Assembly: GCA_031360915.1 (NCBI GenBank)
Contig: JANMCE010000404.1
Coordinates: forward strand, 1-16,769
Direction: 5' to 3'
DNA: 16,769 bases
Source of the DNA: JANMCE01 sp031360915
Lineage (GTDB): Bacteria; Actinomycetota; Acidimicrobiia; Acidimicrobiales; Ilumatobacteraceae
Positions 1-6,304 of the stretch are shown here, one piece after another. A program made the translations under genes and the position numbers. Under the pieces are notes generated by a model. The model saw only the letters and a program-made list of their open reading frames with translations. It did no database searches and had not been told where the DNA came from. How positions within the stretch are numbered: position 1 is the first letter of the stretch; every line of letters begins with the position of its first letter.

Positions 1-419
1 AGTTCGCACATCGTCGCAAACACGATGTGAGCGAACTCGATGTACGACTCTTCCGAAACCTGCGCTTCAGTGCCGCCAGCGGATCGATCGCGGTCGCGTT
101 CTTCGCACTGTTCGGGTTCATCTTCCTCATCACTCAATACCGAAGCCATTCTGGGTGCGGTCAGCAAGGACAAAGCCGGGATCGGTTCCGCAACGGCATC
201 GGTGCGGCCTACCTCGCCGCCGACCGGCTCGCCGCCGACCGGCTCACCGCCGCCGGCGCACCCAGCGACGCGGCCAACAACCTGTTGGCCGTGGCCCGCG
301 CCGGCTTCTTTCAAGGACTCCACGCCGGATGTCTCGTCGCCGCAGGAGTAGCCGCAAGCGGAGCACTCTTCGCTGCCCTCGTGCTCCCCAACCACCCCGA
401 ACACAGCGACCTGGCATGA
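1..419 (+). pseudogene. MFS drug exporter (DHA2/EmrB-QacA type), C-terminal remnant with internal deletions
   Basis: The reading frame is open to the left edge, so the 5' end lies outside the window. Codons about 3-140 encode a segment typical of DHA2-family proton-driven multidrug exporters (VRLFRNLRFSAASGS, then FFALFGFIFLITQY, a transmembrane helix). The family normally continues for roughly 80 residues, but here the sequence jumps directly to TEAILGAVSKDKAGIGSA, a conserved later motif, in the +1 frame (about 139-192). It then returns to the first frame at GIGAAYLAADRL and reads through the usual last helix (FFQGLHAGCLVAAGVAASGALFAALVLP) to a stop at 417-419. Two deletions with compensating frame changes explain this better than sequencing error. 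The present 130-codon open frame beginning at GTG 27 cannot form a transporter. Family assignment is by motif recognition; loss of function is inferred. Confidence 0.75.
213..256 (+). repeat. 15-bp tandem repeat inside the exporter remnant
   Basis: CTCGCCGCCGACCGG occurs at 213-227 and again at 228-242, followed by a degenerate third unit at 243-256 (CTCACCGCCGCCGG). The unit is five codons long, so the repeat stays in frame and produces the LAADRLAADRL segment of the remnant. It is probably a slippage product in a gene no longer under selection. Confidence 0.8.
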
Positions 420-757
420 ATGTCGTGAAAATGGCCAACCTTGCGCTGGCCTTTCTCCTCGAAATAGCTGTTCTTGGCTCCGTCGGGTGGGCGGCCACGA
501 CCGTACGTTCGACGATCGCCGTCAGGGTTCTTTGCGCCGCGGTCGTCGTGACCGTGTTCGTCGGGCTCTGGGCAGCGTTCGGTGCACCCAACGCACCCGT
601 ACACCTCAACGGCGGGCTACGAACGGCGTTCGAAATCGGCTGGTTCGGCGCCGGAATCGTCGCCTTACTGCTGAAAGGCCGGACTGGCTTTGCCGAAGCA
701 CTCGGCGGCAGCGTCCTATCGAACGCCGTCCTGACTCGCCTCTGGCACCAGCAATGA
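416..757 (+). CDS. DUF2568 (YrdB-like) small membrane protein
   Basis: A 113-residue hydrophobic protein with about four predicted membrane segments (roughly residues 7-27, 32-55, 72-90 and near the C-terminus). The pattern FGAPNAP, then FEIGWFGAGIVALL, is the signature of the DUF2568/YrdB family, whose biochemical role is unknown. The start ATG at 416 overlaps the TGA of the upstream exporter remnant in an ATGA arrangement, so translation was probably coupled to the exporter. No independent Shine-Dalgarno sequence is visible. If the exporter is dead, expression of this gene may be impaired. A longer open frame extends upstream to 155, but it overlaps the exporter and lacks family similarity, so ATG 416 is preferred. 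Confidence 0.75.
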   Translation: MNVVKMANLALAFLLEIAVLGSVGWAATTVRSTIAVRVLCAAVVVTVFVGLWAAFGAPNAPVHLNGGLRTAFEIGWFGAGIVALLLKGRTGFAEALGGSVLSNAVLTRLWHQQ

Positions 758-867
758 ACCCTCCTCAGCCCGGGCACACGGTCACTTCTGGTTCGGTACG
801 GCTCCGGTTTTGGGCACACTCGACATCACCCACCGCGCATGGTGAGCGATGGCAAGTTGGTGTCTGG

Positions 868-1428
868 CTAGGTCGTGCGACCGCTGAAGGCGACGAGGCG
901 GATAAGGGGCGTGGCATCGGGCGGCGGCTGTGTCTCTTGAGCGAAGGAGTCGCCGTCACGCAGTTCGGGAGCGATGGCCTGGCGGGCGAAAGCATCCACT
1001 TCGGCCACCACATGCGCTGGCGGGTCCCATGCCTGTCGGGTGGACGTGGCGAGGTCCCATCCGTGGATGAGGCCGTCGAACGCGACGAGCCGAGCGAAGG
1101 TGGAGCCCGGCATCGGTCCGAACGGGGTGGTGATGGTGCGATCAAGCGCGCCGGGGCTCTGGACGGCGTCGAGCAATGCGTCCATCGCCGTCTGGAACCT
1201 CACGGGCAGACTGACATCGGCGGGCGTCGACGAATCGCCATCGCTGGGTCGAGGGTCTCCGCGGAACGCCGGTGCGTACGCTGATGCCAGGCCGGTCATG
1301 TGGTCAAGCACGCCCGAGACGTCGAAGGACGCGCACGGGGTTGGGCCGCCGAGTTGGTCGGCTCGGATGCCGGCACCAACCTGCTTCAGCATTGGAATGA
1401 TGACTGCTAACTGCTCATTGCCTTCCAT
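868..1428 (-). CDS. TIGR03086 family metal-binding protein (DinB/maleylpyruvate isomerase-like fold)
   Basis: A 186-residue protein of the actinobacterial TIGR03086 family, related to the N-terminal domain of mycothiol-dependent maleylpyruvate isomerase and to DinB four-helix bundles. Visible hallmarks are LDHMTG (His43) and IHGWDLA (His122, Asp125), which in this superfamily contribute ligands for a divalent metal. The length fits the family. Members are often suspected of mycothiol-dependent transfer reactions, but the substrate here cannot be told. The start ATG at 1428 follows GAGGAGGT ending four bases upstream, a very strong ribosome-binding site. It lies 42 bp downstream of the cupin gene on the same strand, so the two are probably one operon, divergent from the HxlR regulator gene. 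Confidence 0.8.
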   Translation of the reverse strand: MEGNEQLAVIIPMLKQVGAGIRADQLGGPTPCASFDVSGVLDHMTGLASAYAPAFRGDPRPSDGDSSTPADVSLPVRFQTAMDALLDAVQSPGALDRTITTPFGPMPGSTFARLVAFDGLIHGWDLATSTRQAWDPPAHVVAEVDAFARQAIAPELRDGDSFAQETQPPPDATPLIRLVAFSGRTT

Positions 1429-1470
1429 GTGACCTCCTCGGTCGTTGGTTACGGTTCGGGTTGGTGACGC

Positions 1471-1857
1471 TCAGCCAGCCATGGTCGCAAGCATGTGGTC
1501 GATGACCTGACCGTGTTCGACTTGGGGGCTGAACATGATGACTTCCGCGTCGGCTATGACCCGCACGCTGTGCCCTGGGGGCCAGTAGAAGAGGTCATCG
1601 CCTTTGCAGGTCTCTTCGCGACCGTCGGTGTAGCTCACGACAACTTCGCCAGACTTGATGAAACCCCAGTGGGGTGCGTGACAGGCGTCGTTGGCGAGGC
1701 CTTTGAGTAAGGGTGCGATGTCGGCGCCCGCCCCGAGGGAGAAATATTCGGCACCGAGCGACCCATAGGCCGACGCGTCGCCGAAATCGATTGCTTGTCT
1801 GGCGATGGCACCCGGTGCGTTGATCTTGGTTGGAATGTCGTTCTTCGTGATGTGCAT
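1471..1857 (-). CDS. Cupin domain-containing protein
   Basis: A 128-residue single-domain cupin. The conserved first motif is seen as CHAPHWGFIKSGEV (His60, His63) with strands through VVVSYTDGREE, and the second motif as GDDLFYWPPGHSVRV (residues 86-100, His96). The histidines could bind a metal, but the substrate is unknown. It is the first gene of a two-gene minus-strand unit with the TIGR03086 gene, divergent from the HxlR regulator at 1965. GAGGA just upstream of ATG 1857 is a modest ribosome-binding site. The divergent layout suggests control by that regulator, which is an inference. Confidence 0.8.
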   Translation of the reverse strand: MHITKNDIPTKINAPGAIARQAIDFGDASAYGSLGAEYFSLGAGADIAPLLKGLANDACHAPHWGFIKSGEVVVSYTDGREETCKGDDLFYWPPGHSVRVIADAEVIMFSPQVEHGQVIDHMLATMAG

Positions 1858-1912
1858 CTGTCCTCGGTTCTTCCCCTAGTGGCTGTTCGGTTGTCTCAGT
1901 CTTCAGCCAACT

Positions 1913-1950
1913 CCTCGACGAGGCCAGCGTCCAGTTCCAATACTGAACTG
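1913..1950. promoter_or_regulatory. Candidate HxlR operators in the divergent cupin/regulator spacer
   Basis: Two palindromes lie in the 107-bp spacer. CCTCG-A-CGAGG is at 1913-1923, and CAGTTC-N7-GAACTG is at 1932-1950, a perfect 6-bp inverted repeat. The second overlaps a plausible -10 hexamer AATACT (1939-1944) for the regulator. HxlR-type proteins bind as dimers to inverted repeats near their own promoters, so autoregulation and control of the divergent cupin operon are inferred. The GTG at 1950 sits on the edge of this repeat, which argues against it as the translation start. Confidence 0.45.
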
Positions 1951-1964
1951 TGCAAGAGTGGCCT

Positions 1965-2630
1965 ATGAAGTCCTATGGGCAGTACTGCCCGATCTCCCGT
2001 TCGGCCGAGATTCTCGGCGACCGCTGGACGATCCATATCGTACGCGACATGCTCACCGGCACGTCGAGATTCAACGAGTTCATTAGCGGCAACCCTGGGC
2101 TTTCGCGGGCACTGCTTAGTCGACGTCTTCAGCAACTGAAACGAGCCGACGTTGTCTCGCAGGATGACGACGGCAGCTACCGCCTCACCCTGTCTGGTCG
2201 TGACCTTGAGCCCGTGGTCTTCGGCCTCGCAACGTGGGGCGCGCGCTGGACCTTTGGCGAACCTGCCCCCGAGGAACTCGACCCCGACCTGCTGTTGTGG
2301 TGGCTCCACCGCCGCCTCGATCCGAGCAAGCTTCCCCGCCCGCGTTTCACGATCTTGGTCACCTTCACCGATCATCCCAAGCGCTACTGGATTGTGGTCG
2401 ACGGCGAGGCCTCATTGTGTCTGGCTGACCCACGATTCGACGTCGACGTGACCGTGAGCACCGACCGGTCGACGCTCTACCGCAGCTACCTCGGACACGT
2501 GCCGTTGGCCGAGGCCCACCGAGCAGGTCGGGTCAAACTCACCGGTTCGAAAACAGCCGTTCGAAAGTTCATCGACGCGTTCCAACAATCTCCCGTCGGG
2601 TCAATTGTTGCTGCCGAGTCACCCCAGTAA
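1965..2630 (+). CDS. HxlR-family winged-helix regulator with C-terminal SCP2-like domain
   Basis: A 221-residue protein from ATG 1965. Residues 7-98 form an HxlR/MarR-like winged helix (CPISRSAEILGDRWT, FNEF, GLSRALLSRRLQQL, YRLTLSG). Residues about 103-210 resemble the SCP2/sterol-carrier-like domain that follows this HTH in many actinobacterial members and may sense a hydrophobic ligand. A frame extension to GTG 1950 adds five residues, but MKSYGQYCPI is the family's usual start and GTG 1950 lies in a palindrome. It is divergent from the cupin-TIGR03086 operon, the likely target. Downstream it converges on the SDR-SRPBCC gene. Confidence 0.8.
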   Translation: MKSYGQYCPISRSAEILGDRWTIHIVRDMLTGTSRFNEFISGNPGLSRALLSRRLQQLKRADVVSQDDDGSYRLTLSGRDLEPVVFGLATWGARWTFGEPAPEELDPDLLLWWLHRRLDPSKLPRPRFTILVTFTDHPKRYWIVVDGEASLCLADPRFDVDVTVSTDRSTLYRSYLGHVPLAEAHRAGRVKLTGSKTAVRKFIDAFQQSPVGSIVAAESPQ

Positions 2631-2703
2631 CTATCCCGCCTGAGCCGAACGCCCGGGCGCCGTTGGGGAGCGAGGGGTGCCATTACGGTGACGACACTGC
2701 CTA

Positions 2704-2805
2704 CTAGTGGTGTGGCGCGGGAATGCTGACGTCAGTCGATTTGCAGCCTGACCAGCGCAAACGAGCGTCTAGGCTGACGTCACCAATTCGGCGGCGAACC
2801 ACTAG
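2704..2805. repeat. Long imperfect inverted repeat with two TGACGTCA palindromes
   Basis: In the 196-bp gap between two convergent genes, 31-bp arms at 2704-2734 and 2775-2805 are inverted copies with 24 of 31 positions matching, counted by eye. The outer ends are perfect (CTAGTGGT at 2704-2711, ACCACTAG at 2798-2805). The inner ends are each the perfect palindrome TGACGTCA (2727-2734, 2775-2782), preceded in both cases by GC. The 40-bp centre contains CAGCCT (2744-2749) and AGGCTG (2771-2776), which can pair as well. It could be a bidirectional terminator, a pair of operators, or a very small non-autonomous mobile element; no target-site duplication is seen. Confidence 0.6.
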
Positions 2806-2826
2806 CGCGCCATGAGCCCGGGAGAC

Positions 2827-3984
2827 TCACTCCATTTCGGCGGCAGCTCCGGTGGCCAGTAGACGCTGCAAGCTGCCCTCGACGTAGTGACGCCACCCAT
2901 AGGCGCAGTCCTTGAAGCATCCGAGTTCCGGCCTCAAGCCAACATGAACGAAACGGACCTCCGTGTGGTGATCGCCGTGGGGAACAAGATCGAACGTGAT
3001 GTCGGTGCCCACCCATTCCTGCGGGTCGGCGATGAACGTGAGGTGCGCGTCGGTGACATGCCAGACGATCCGCTTTCCAGGGATGAGTTCCGTCACCTTG
3101 TGCGTCGAGGAATGGAGCCCAGCGTGGCGGTAGATGAACTCGTCCCCCACCACATCGGTGCGTCCTTCGATGTCTCCTGTCCACCACGAGCGAACATCGT
3201 TGATGACATCGAAGGTCCCGCAAGCGCCCCGGTTCACAACGAACGTGATCGAAAAGTCTTGGCCAGCGGGCGTCGCGTTCATGAGGGCCGCAGTTTGGCG
3301 TTCGAGCACCTTGGCCGCGCCGTGCTCCCAGGCCTCGGCCAGAGATGCCGACATGGGATCGGGGAAGATGTCCTCCTCGCCCTGCTCGACACCGTCGAGG
3401 ATGGCTCGGGCGACGGATACGGGCGAGGCTTTCGGAATGTCGAAGCCGCGGGTCATGTCCGTGTCCGTCGGTCCCGTCAGCGCGGCGTGAACGGCGATAC
3501 CTTGCGCAGCTAACAGCGCTCTGAGCGATTGCGTGAGATTGAACGCGGCTGCCTTCGAGATCGCGTAGGACGGGGTCATGGGCATCGGTGACAGCGCCAT
3601 CAACGAGACATTGTTCACGATCGCTCCCCGAGTGCGGGCCAGTAGCCTCAGGAACGCTTGGGTCACGTTGAGGGTACCGAACAGATTGACCGCGAGGTGC
3701 TGTTGGAGCACCCGAGGATCGGATAAGTCGTCGTAGAGCGCGATGCCCGCGTTGTTGATCAGGACGTCAAGGGAGCCCACCACCGCTACCGCGGTGCGGA
3801 TCTGTGTGATATCGGTCACGTCCAGCAGCAAGGGTGTGACGCGCTCGTCGCTATGAACAAGTGGCTGTCGCGTGCCGGCGTACACCCGCTCGGCACCTCG
3901 TCTCAGCGCTTCCTCGACTAGTGCCTGCCCGATCCCTCGGTTGGCCCCCGTCACCAGTACTGCTTTGCCTTCGATTGTGGCCAC
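2827..3984 (-). CDS. Short-chain dehydrogenase fused to an AHSA1-type SRPBCC domain
   Basis: The 385-residue product has a complete classical SDR domain at about 1-235: TGANRGIG cofactor motif (12-19), Asp55, NNAG (77-80), Ser127, and catalytic Tyr140-x3-Lys144. After ERQTAALMNATPAGQ it continues without a stop into a full SRPBCC/AHSA1-like domain at about 243-376 (DFSITFVV, WWTGDIEG, PGKRIVWHV, WVGTDITFDL, EVRFVHVGL). These are normally separate proteins of about 235 and 145 residues. The GTG start at 3984 is fixed by AGGAGG at 3996-3991, six bases away. Probable role: NAD(P)-dependent oxidoreduction, with the second domain possibly holding a hydrophobic ligand; the substrate is unknown. The fusion may be a real architecture or the result of a small deletion that removed a stop codon. 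Confidence 0.8.
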   Translation of the reverse strand: MATIEGKAVLVTGANRGIGQALVEEALRRGAERVYAGTRQPLVHSDERVTPLLLDVTDITQIRTAVAVVGSLDVLINNAGIALYDDLSDPRVLQQHLAVNLFGTLNVTQAFLRLLARTRGAIVNNVSLMALSPMPMTPSYAISKAAAFNLTQSLRALLAAQGIAVHAALTGPTDTDMTRGFDIPKASPVSVARAILDGVEQGEEDIFPDPMSASLAEAWEHGAAKVLERQTAALMNATPAGQDFSITFVVNRGACGTFDVINDVRSWWTGDIEGRTDVVGDEFIYRHAGLHSSTHKVTELIPGKRIVWHVTDAHLTFIADPQEWVGTDITFDLVPHGDHHTEVRFVHVGLRPELGCFKDCAYGWRHYVEGSLQRLLATGAAAEME

Positions 3985-4087
3985 TACAGCCCTCCTTTGT
4001 ATTGCGACGCAGGGATCTTCCGGGTCGCTTCTCGATCGGAGGCGTCTATTTGCGGCCTCCCGAAAGGTGTAACTTCCGCGCGGTCAG

Positions 4088-4137
4088 AAAGTCGTCGCCG
4101 GACAGGACAAACAAGTTTCACCAAGCGCGACGACTTT
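4088..4137. repeat. 11-bp perfect inverted repeat upstream of the sigma-factor unit
   Basis: AAAGTCGTCGC (4088-4098) and GCGACGACTTT (4127-4137) are exact inverted copies separated by 28 bases, between the divergent SDR-SRPBCC and sigma-factor genes. It could be an operator, or a stem-loop in the leader of the sigma-factor mRNA. TGTAACT at 4068-4074, 18 bases before CGTC at 4093-4096, loosely resembles promoters used by some extended ECF sigma factors, so autoregulation through this region is possible but unproven. Confidence 0.5.
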
Positions 4138-4191
4138 TCGGGAGTCAAGAAGTTCTACCTGTACCTGCATTAGCCCGGAGGAAAGATCGAG

Positions 4192-4323
4192 ATGACCGCA
4201 CCGGAGGAGACCACAACCATGGCGTCGCCACCAGCCCCAGCGACCGACCTCGGCAAGCCTTCCGTCACCGGGCGGGTCTGCCCCCTGCGAATATGCATCA
4301 CCCTGGTCAGGTTGCCCGCATGA
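4192..4323 (+). CDS. Small upstream ORF (43 aa) coupled to the sigma-factor gene
   Basis: ATG at 4192 follows a strong Shine-Dalgarno sequence (GGAGG at 4177-4181, ten bases away). The 43-codon frame ends in TGA at 4321-4323, overlapping the sigma-factor ATG at 4320 as ATGA. The sigma gene itself has no convincing ribosome-binding site, so its translation probably depends on this ORF. The peptide starts MTAPEETTTMASPPAPATD and ends RICITLVRLPA; no family is recognised. It may be a leader peptide, a small regulatory protein such as an anti-sigma peptide, or a relic of a longer gene. Confidence 0.5.
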   Translation: MTAPEETTTMASPPAPATDLGKPSVTGRVCPLRICITLVRLPA

Positions 4324-5291
4324 GCGCGGTCGCGACCGCAGGTTCGCTCCAGACCGAGCATTTGGAGCAGTACCGCCGGGAACTCGTCGGCTACTGCTAT
4401 CGCATGCTCGGATCGATTCACGAAGCCGAAGACGCCGTTCAGGACACAATGTTGCGAGCCTGGCGGGCGACAGCGACGTTCGAGGACCAAGCCGGGCCGC
4501 GCCCCTGGCTCTATCGGATCGCGACCAACGTCTGCATCGACATGGTCAAGGGCCGCTCCCGGCGCTTCATGCCGATCGACGTCACGACGGTGGGTAACAG
4601 CGGGTCGCTATTCGGTGATCGTCGACCGGCGGCGACGTGGGTCCAACCAGCGCCCGACAGCGCCATCCTGCCGCTCCCGACTGACCCCGCCGACCGCGCC
4701 GTGTCCCGCGAATCGGTGCGGCTCGCATTCATCGCTGCACTTCAACACCTCGCACCCCGCCAACGAGCGGTGCTGATCCTGCGCGACGTGCTGCGCTGGC
4801 AAGCAGCGGAAGTAGCGGTGCTCCTTGGGACGAGCGCCGACGCCGTCAACAGCACCCTGCGTCGGGCCCGTGCAACAGTCGGAAAGATCGACCACAAGAC
4901 GGCCCCCAGCCAACCTTCAACCGATGACCAAGCACTACTGGCCGCCTACATCGCCGCGTTTGAGCACCACGACGTCGATGCACTCGTTACCCTGCTGCAC
5001 GACGACGCGATTCTCGAAATGCCCCCGTTTGACCTTTGGCTACGCGGAAAAGACGACATCCGGCAATGGCTAATCGCCGTCGACGCGCTTGCCGACCACA
5101 AACTCACGCCACTACGTGCCAATGGATGTGCTGCCGCTGCAGTCTACGGGCTCCCACAGCCAGGCGGCCCGCCTACCGCCCACGCGATCCATGTGCTCGA
5201 CATCGTTGCCGGAAATATCAGCGCGATCCACGCGTTCATAGACCCCTCGCTATTCGAGCTGTTCGGCGCGCCGATCGTCCACCAAGCCTGA
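4320..5291 (+). CDS. ECF sigma-70 factor with C-terminal SnoaL-like domain (TIGR02960/SigG type)
   Basis: A 323-residue alternative sigma factor that would direct RNA polymerase to a stress-type regulon. Region 2 spans about 18-83 (YRRELVGYCYRMLGSIHEAEDAVQDT, then RPWLYRIATNVCID). Region 4 spans about 133-187 (LPRQRAVLILRD-like helix, then EVAVLLGTSADAVNSTLRRAR). Residues about 203-318 form a SnoaL/NTF2-like domain (AAYIAAFEHHDVDALV, MPPFDLWLRG, AHAIHVLD). In extended ECF factors such a domain can regulate activity in place of a separate anti-sigma factor. ATG 4320 is chosen for its fit to the family N-terminus and its stop-start overlap with the 43-codon ORF. The open frame extends upstream to 3861, but that stretch runs antisense through the start of the SDR gene and is not family-like. 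ATG 4293 is a weaker alternative. Confidence 0.85.
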   Translation: MSAVATAGSLQTEHLEQYRRELVGYCYRMLGSIHEAEDAVQDTMLRAWRATATFEDQAGPRPWLYRIATNVCIDMVKGRSRRFMPIDVTTVGNSGSLFGDRRPAATWVQPAPDSAILPLPTDPADRAVSRESVRLAFIAALQHLAPRQRAVLILRDVLRWQAAEVAVLLGTSADAVNSTLRRARATVGKIDHKTAPSQPSTDDQALLAAYIAAFEHHDVDALVTLLHDDAILEMPPFDLWLRGKDDIRQWLIAVDALADHKLTPLRANGCAAAAVYGLPQPGGPPTAHAIHVLDIVAGNISAIHAFIDPSLFELFGAPIVHQA

Positions 5292-5299
5292 CTCCCGAG

Positions 5300-5316
5300 T
5301 CCAGGCGCAACCTGGA
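5300..5316 (+). terminator. Possible terminator hairpin after the sigma factor
   Basis: TCCAGG-CGCAA-CCTGGA forms a perfect 6-bp stem with a 5-base loop, eight bases after the sigma-factor stop codon. No T-run follows, so this is a weak call. Confidence 0.3.
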
Positions 5317-5456
5317 GATCCCCCCAGCGCGCCGCCCACAGAGCACGTCTGTACGTATGACCGCACCACGATTGCGACCACGCCAGCAGTGATGGCCCGG
5401 ATACTCCGCCCGGCGTTGATCGGCCGGCGTCCTTCCTGTTAAAGAAGAAACCCACG

Positions 5457-5986
5457 CTATCGCAAGGTGAGGTCGAGTTGGCGTTCGTGGAATCGGAAAT
5501 GCTGGGTCGGGTAGACAAGGAGATCCCCGATGGCGTCGGTGAAGAACGGATCCCAACGCGTTGGGAAGCACATCGCTCGGCCGATCGTGTCGTCACTCGC
5601 GCTGCGGACGCGAGGTTCCCAACCAGCAATGACACGGTCACTCAGCCGCACGATACGGGCCGGACTCAGAACCATGGCCCCGATTCGGCCGCCCCAGTAG
5701 TTCACGGCATCGAACGGCCGAAGCCCCCGGTTCAACAACGCCGCGAACTGACGGCCAGCGACTGGTGGCAGTCGGTCGAATACCTCGATGACGACGAGCA
5801 ACGGCCACACGACCAGGTAGCCCAGCAGCATGTGGAACAGCAACTGGTGATTCATCCATCGCGTTCCCACGCTCGCCGATCGCGATTCGCACTGTCCATC
5901 TCGCAGGCCAGCGTCGCGAATTGATCGCGCGCCGCCGAGAGCTCAGCAAGCACCCCAGAACGATCGAAACCGGATGGATCTGGCAT
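5457..5986 (-). pseudogene. DinB-like protein, frameshifted near the N-terminus
   Basis: The N-terminal part starts at ATG 5986 behind a good ribosome-binding site (AAGGAG) and reads MPDPSGFDRSGVLAELSAAR through about 40 residues (RDRRAWERDG) before a premature stop. The conserved remainder lies in another frame: GTRWMNHQLLFHMLLGYLVV, then FPTRWDPFF and YPTQHFRFHERQL at the C-terminus, which is the pattern of a DinB-superfamily protein of about 176 residues with putative metal-binding histidines. Adding one base to the CCC run at 5866-5868 (GGG in the coding strand) joins the two as RRAWGTRWMNHQ. A single-base homopolymer deletion, real or a sequencing error, therefore explains the break. The downstream piece alone would be a 137-residue ORF from GTG 5870. 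It follows DUF4287 on the same strand. Confidence 0.7.
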
Positions 5987-6003
5987 TGCTCTCCTTCTCC
6001 CCG

Positions 6004-6046
6004 GCCTGACACCCCGGAGTGCCGTGGGTGGCCGGACCAGTCAGGC
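6004..6046 (-). terminator. Possible stem-loop between the DUF4287 and DinB-like genes
   Basis: GCCTGAC (6004-6010) and GTCAGGC (6040-6046) are exact inverted copies with a 29-base loop, located just after the DUF4287 stop. The long loop and absence of a T-run make termination or attenuation only a possibility. Confidence 0.25.
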
Positions 6047-6048
6047 TG

Positions 6049-6294
6049 TTACTTGCTGCGGGCGTCCTCGGCCAGGGTGTGCGCTACGAGGGCGTTGGCG
6101 TGACCGTGCCCCATGCTGTGGTCGGTCTTTAGCCAGTTGACGATGTCCATGTGTTTCGCCAGCGGGCTGGCTCGGATCAGCGTCTTCCATTCGGCGATCG
6201 GTCGACCATAGGACTTCTCGATCGAAGGGAAGTACGAGGCCGGGCCTTTGACCTTTTCGGTCCTGGCATCGGCGGCTGGCTTCTTCTCTGGCAT
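6049..6294 (-). CDS. DUF4287 domain-containing protein
   Basis: An 81-residue protein with the DUF4287 core: KGPASYFPSIEKSYGRPIAEWK (roughly residues 16-37), the KHMDIVNWLK segment, and the tail GHGHANALVAHTLAED. Its function is unknown; members are frequently found as small stand-alone proteins or attached to DUF5655. ATG 6294 is preceded by TAGGAG, in which the TAG is the stop codon of the upstream DUF1579-like ORF. The genes are therefore separated by ten bases and almost certainly co-transcribed. Confidence 0.85.
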   Translation of the reverse strand: MPEKKPAADARTEKVKGPASYFPSIEKSYGRPIAEWKTLIRASPLAKHMDIVNWLKTDHSMGHGHANALVAHTLAEDARSK

Positions 6295-6304
6295 GGTGCT
6301 TCTC

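Noticed and set aside
758..867. Possible small gene or terminator between the DUF2568 and TIGR03086 genes
   Set aside because: The 110-bp convergent gap shows no convincing hairpin, ribosome-binding site or coding pattern.
2727..2782. TGACGTCA as a eukaryotic CRE-like regulatory site
   Set aside because: The context is clearly bacterial; the match to a eukaryotic element is coincidental, so only the palindrome and its duplication are reported.
2887..3513. 208-residue plus-strand ORF opposite the SDR-SRPBCC gene
   Set aside because: It mirrors the codon structure of the well-supported minus-strand gene and shows no recognisable domain.
3861..4319. In-frame N-terminal extension of the sigma factor (476-residue reading of 3861-5291)
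   Set aside because: The extension runs antisense over the start of the SDR gene, has no family similarity, and covers the leader with its hairpin and small ORF. Sigma region 2 begins normally after ATG 4320.
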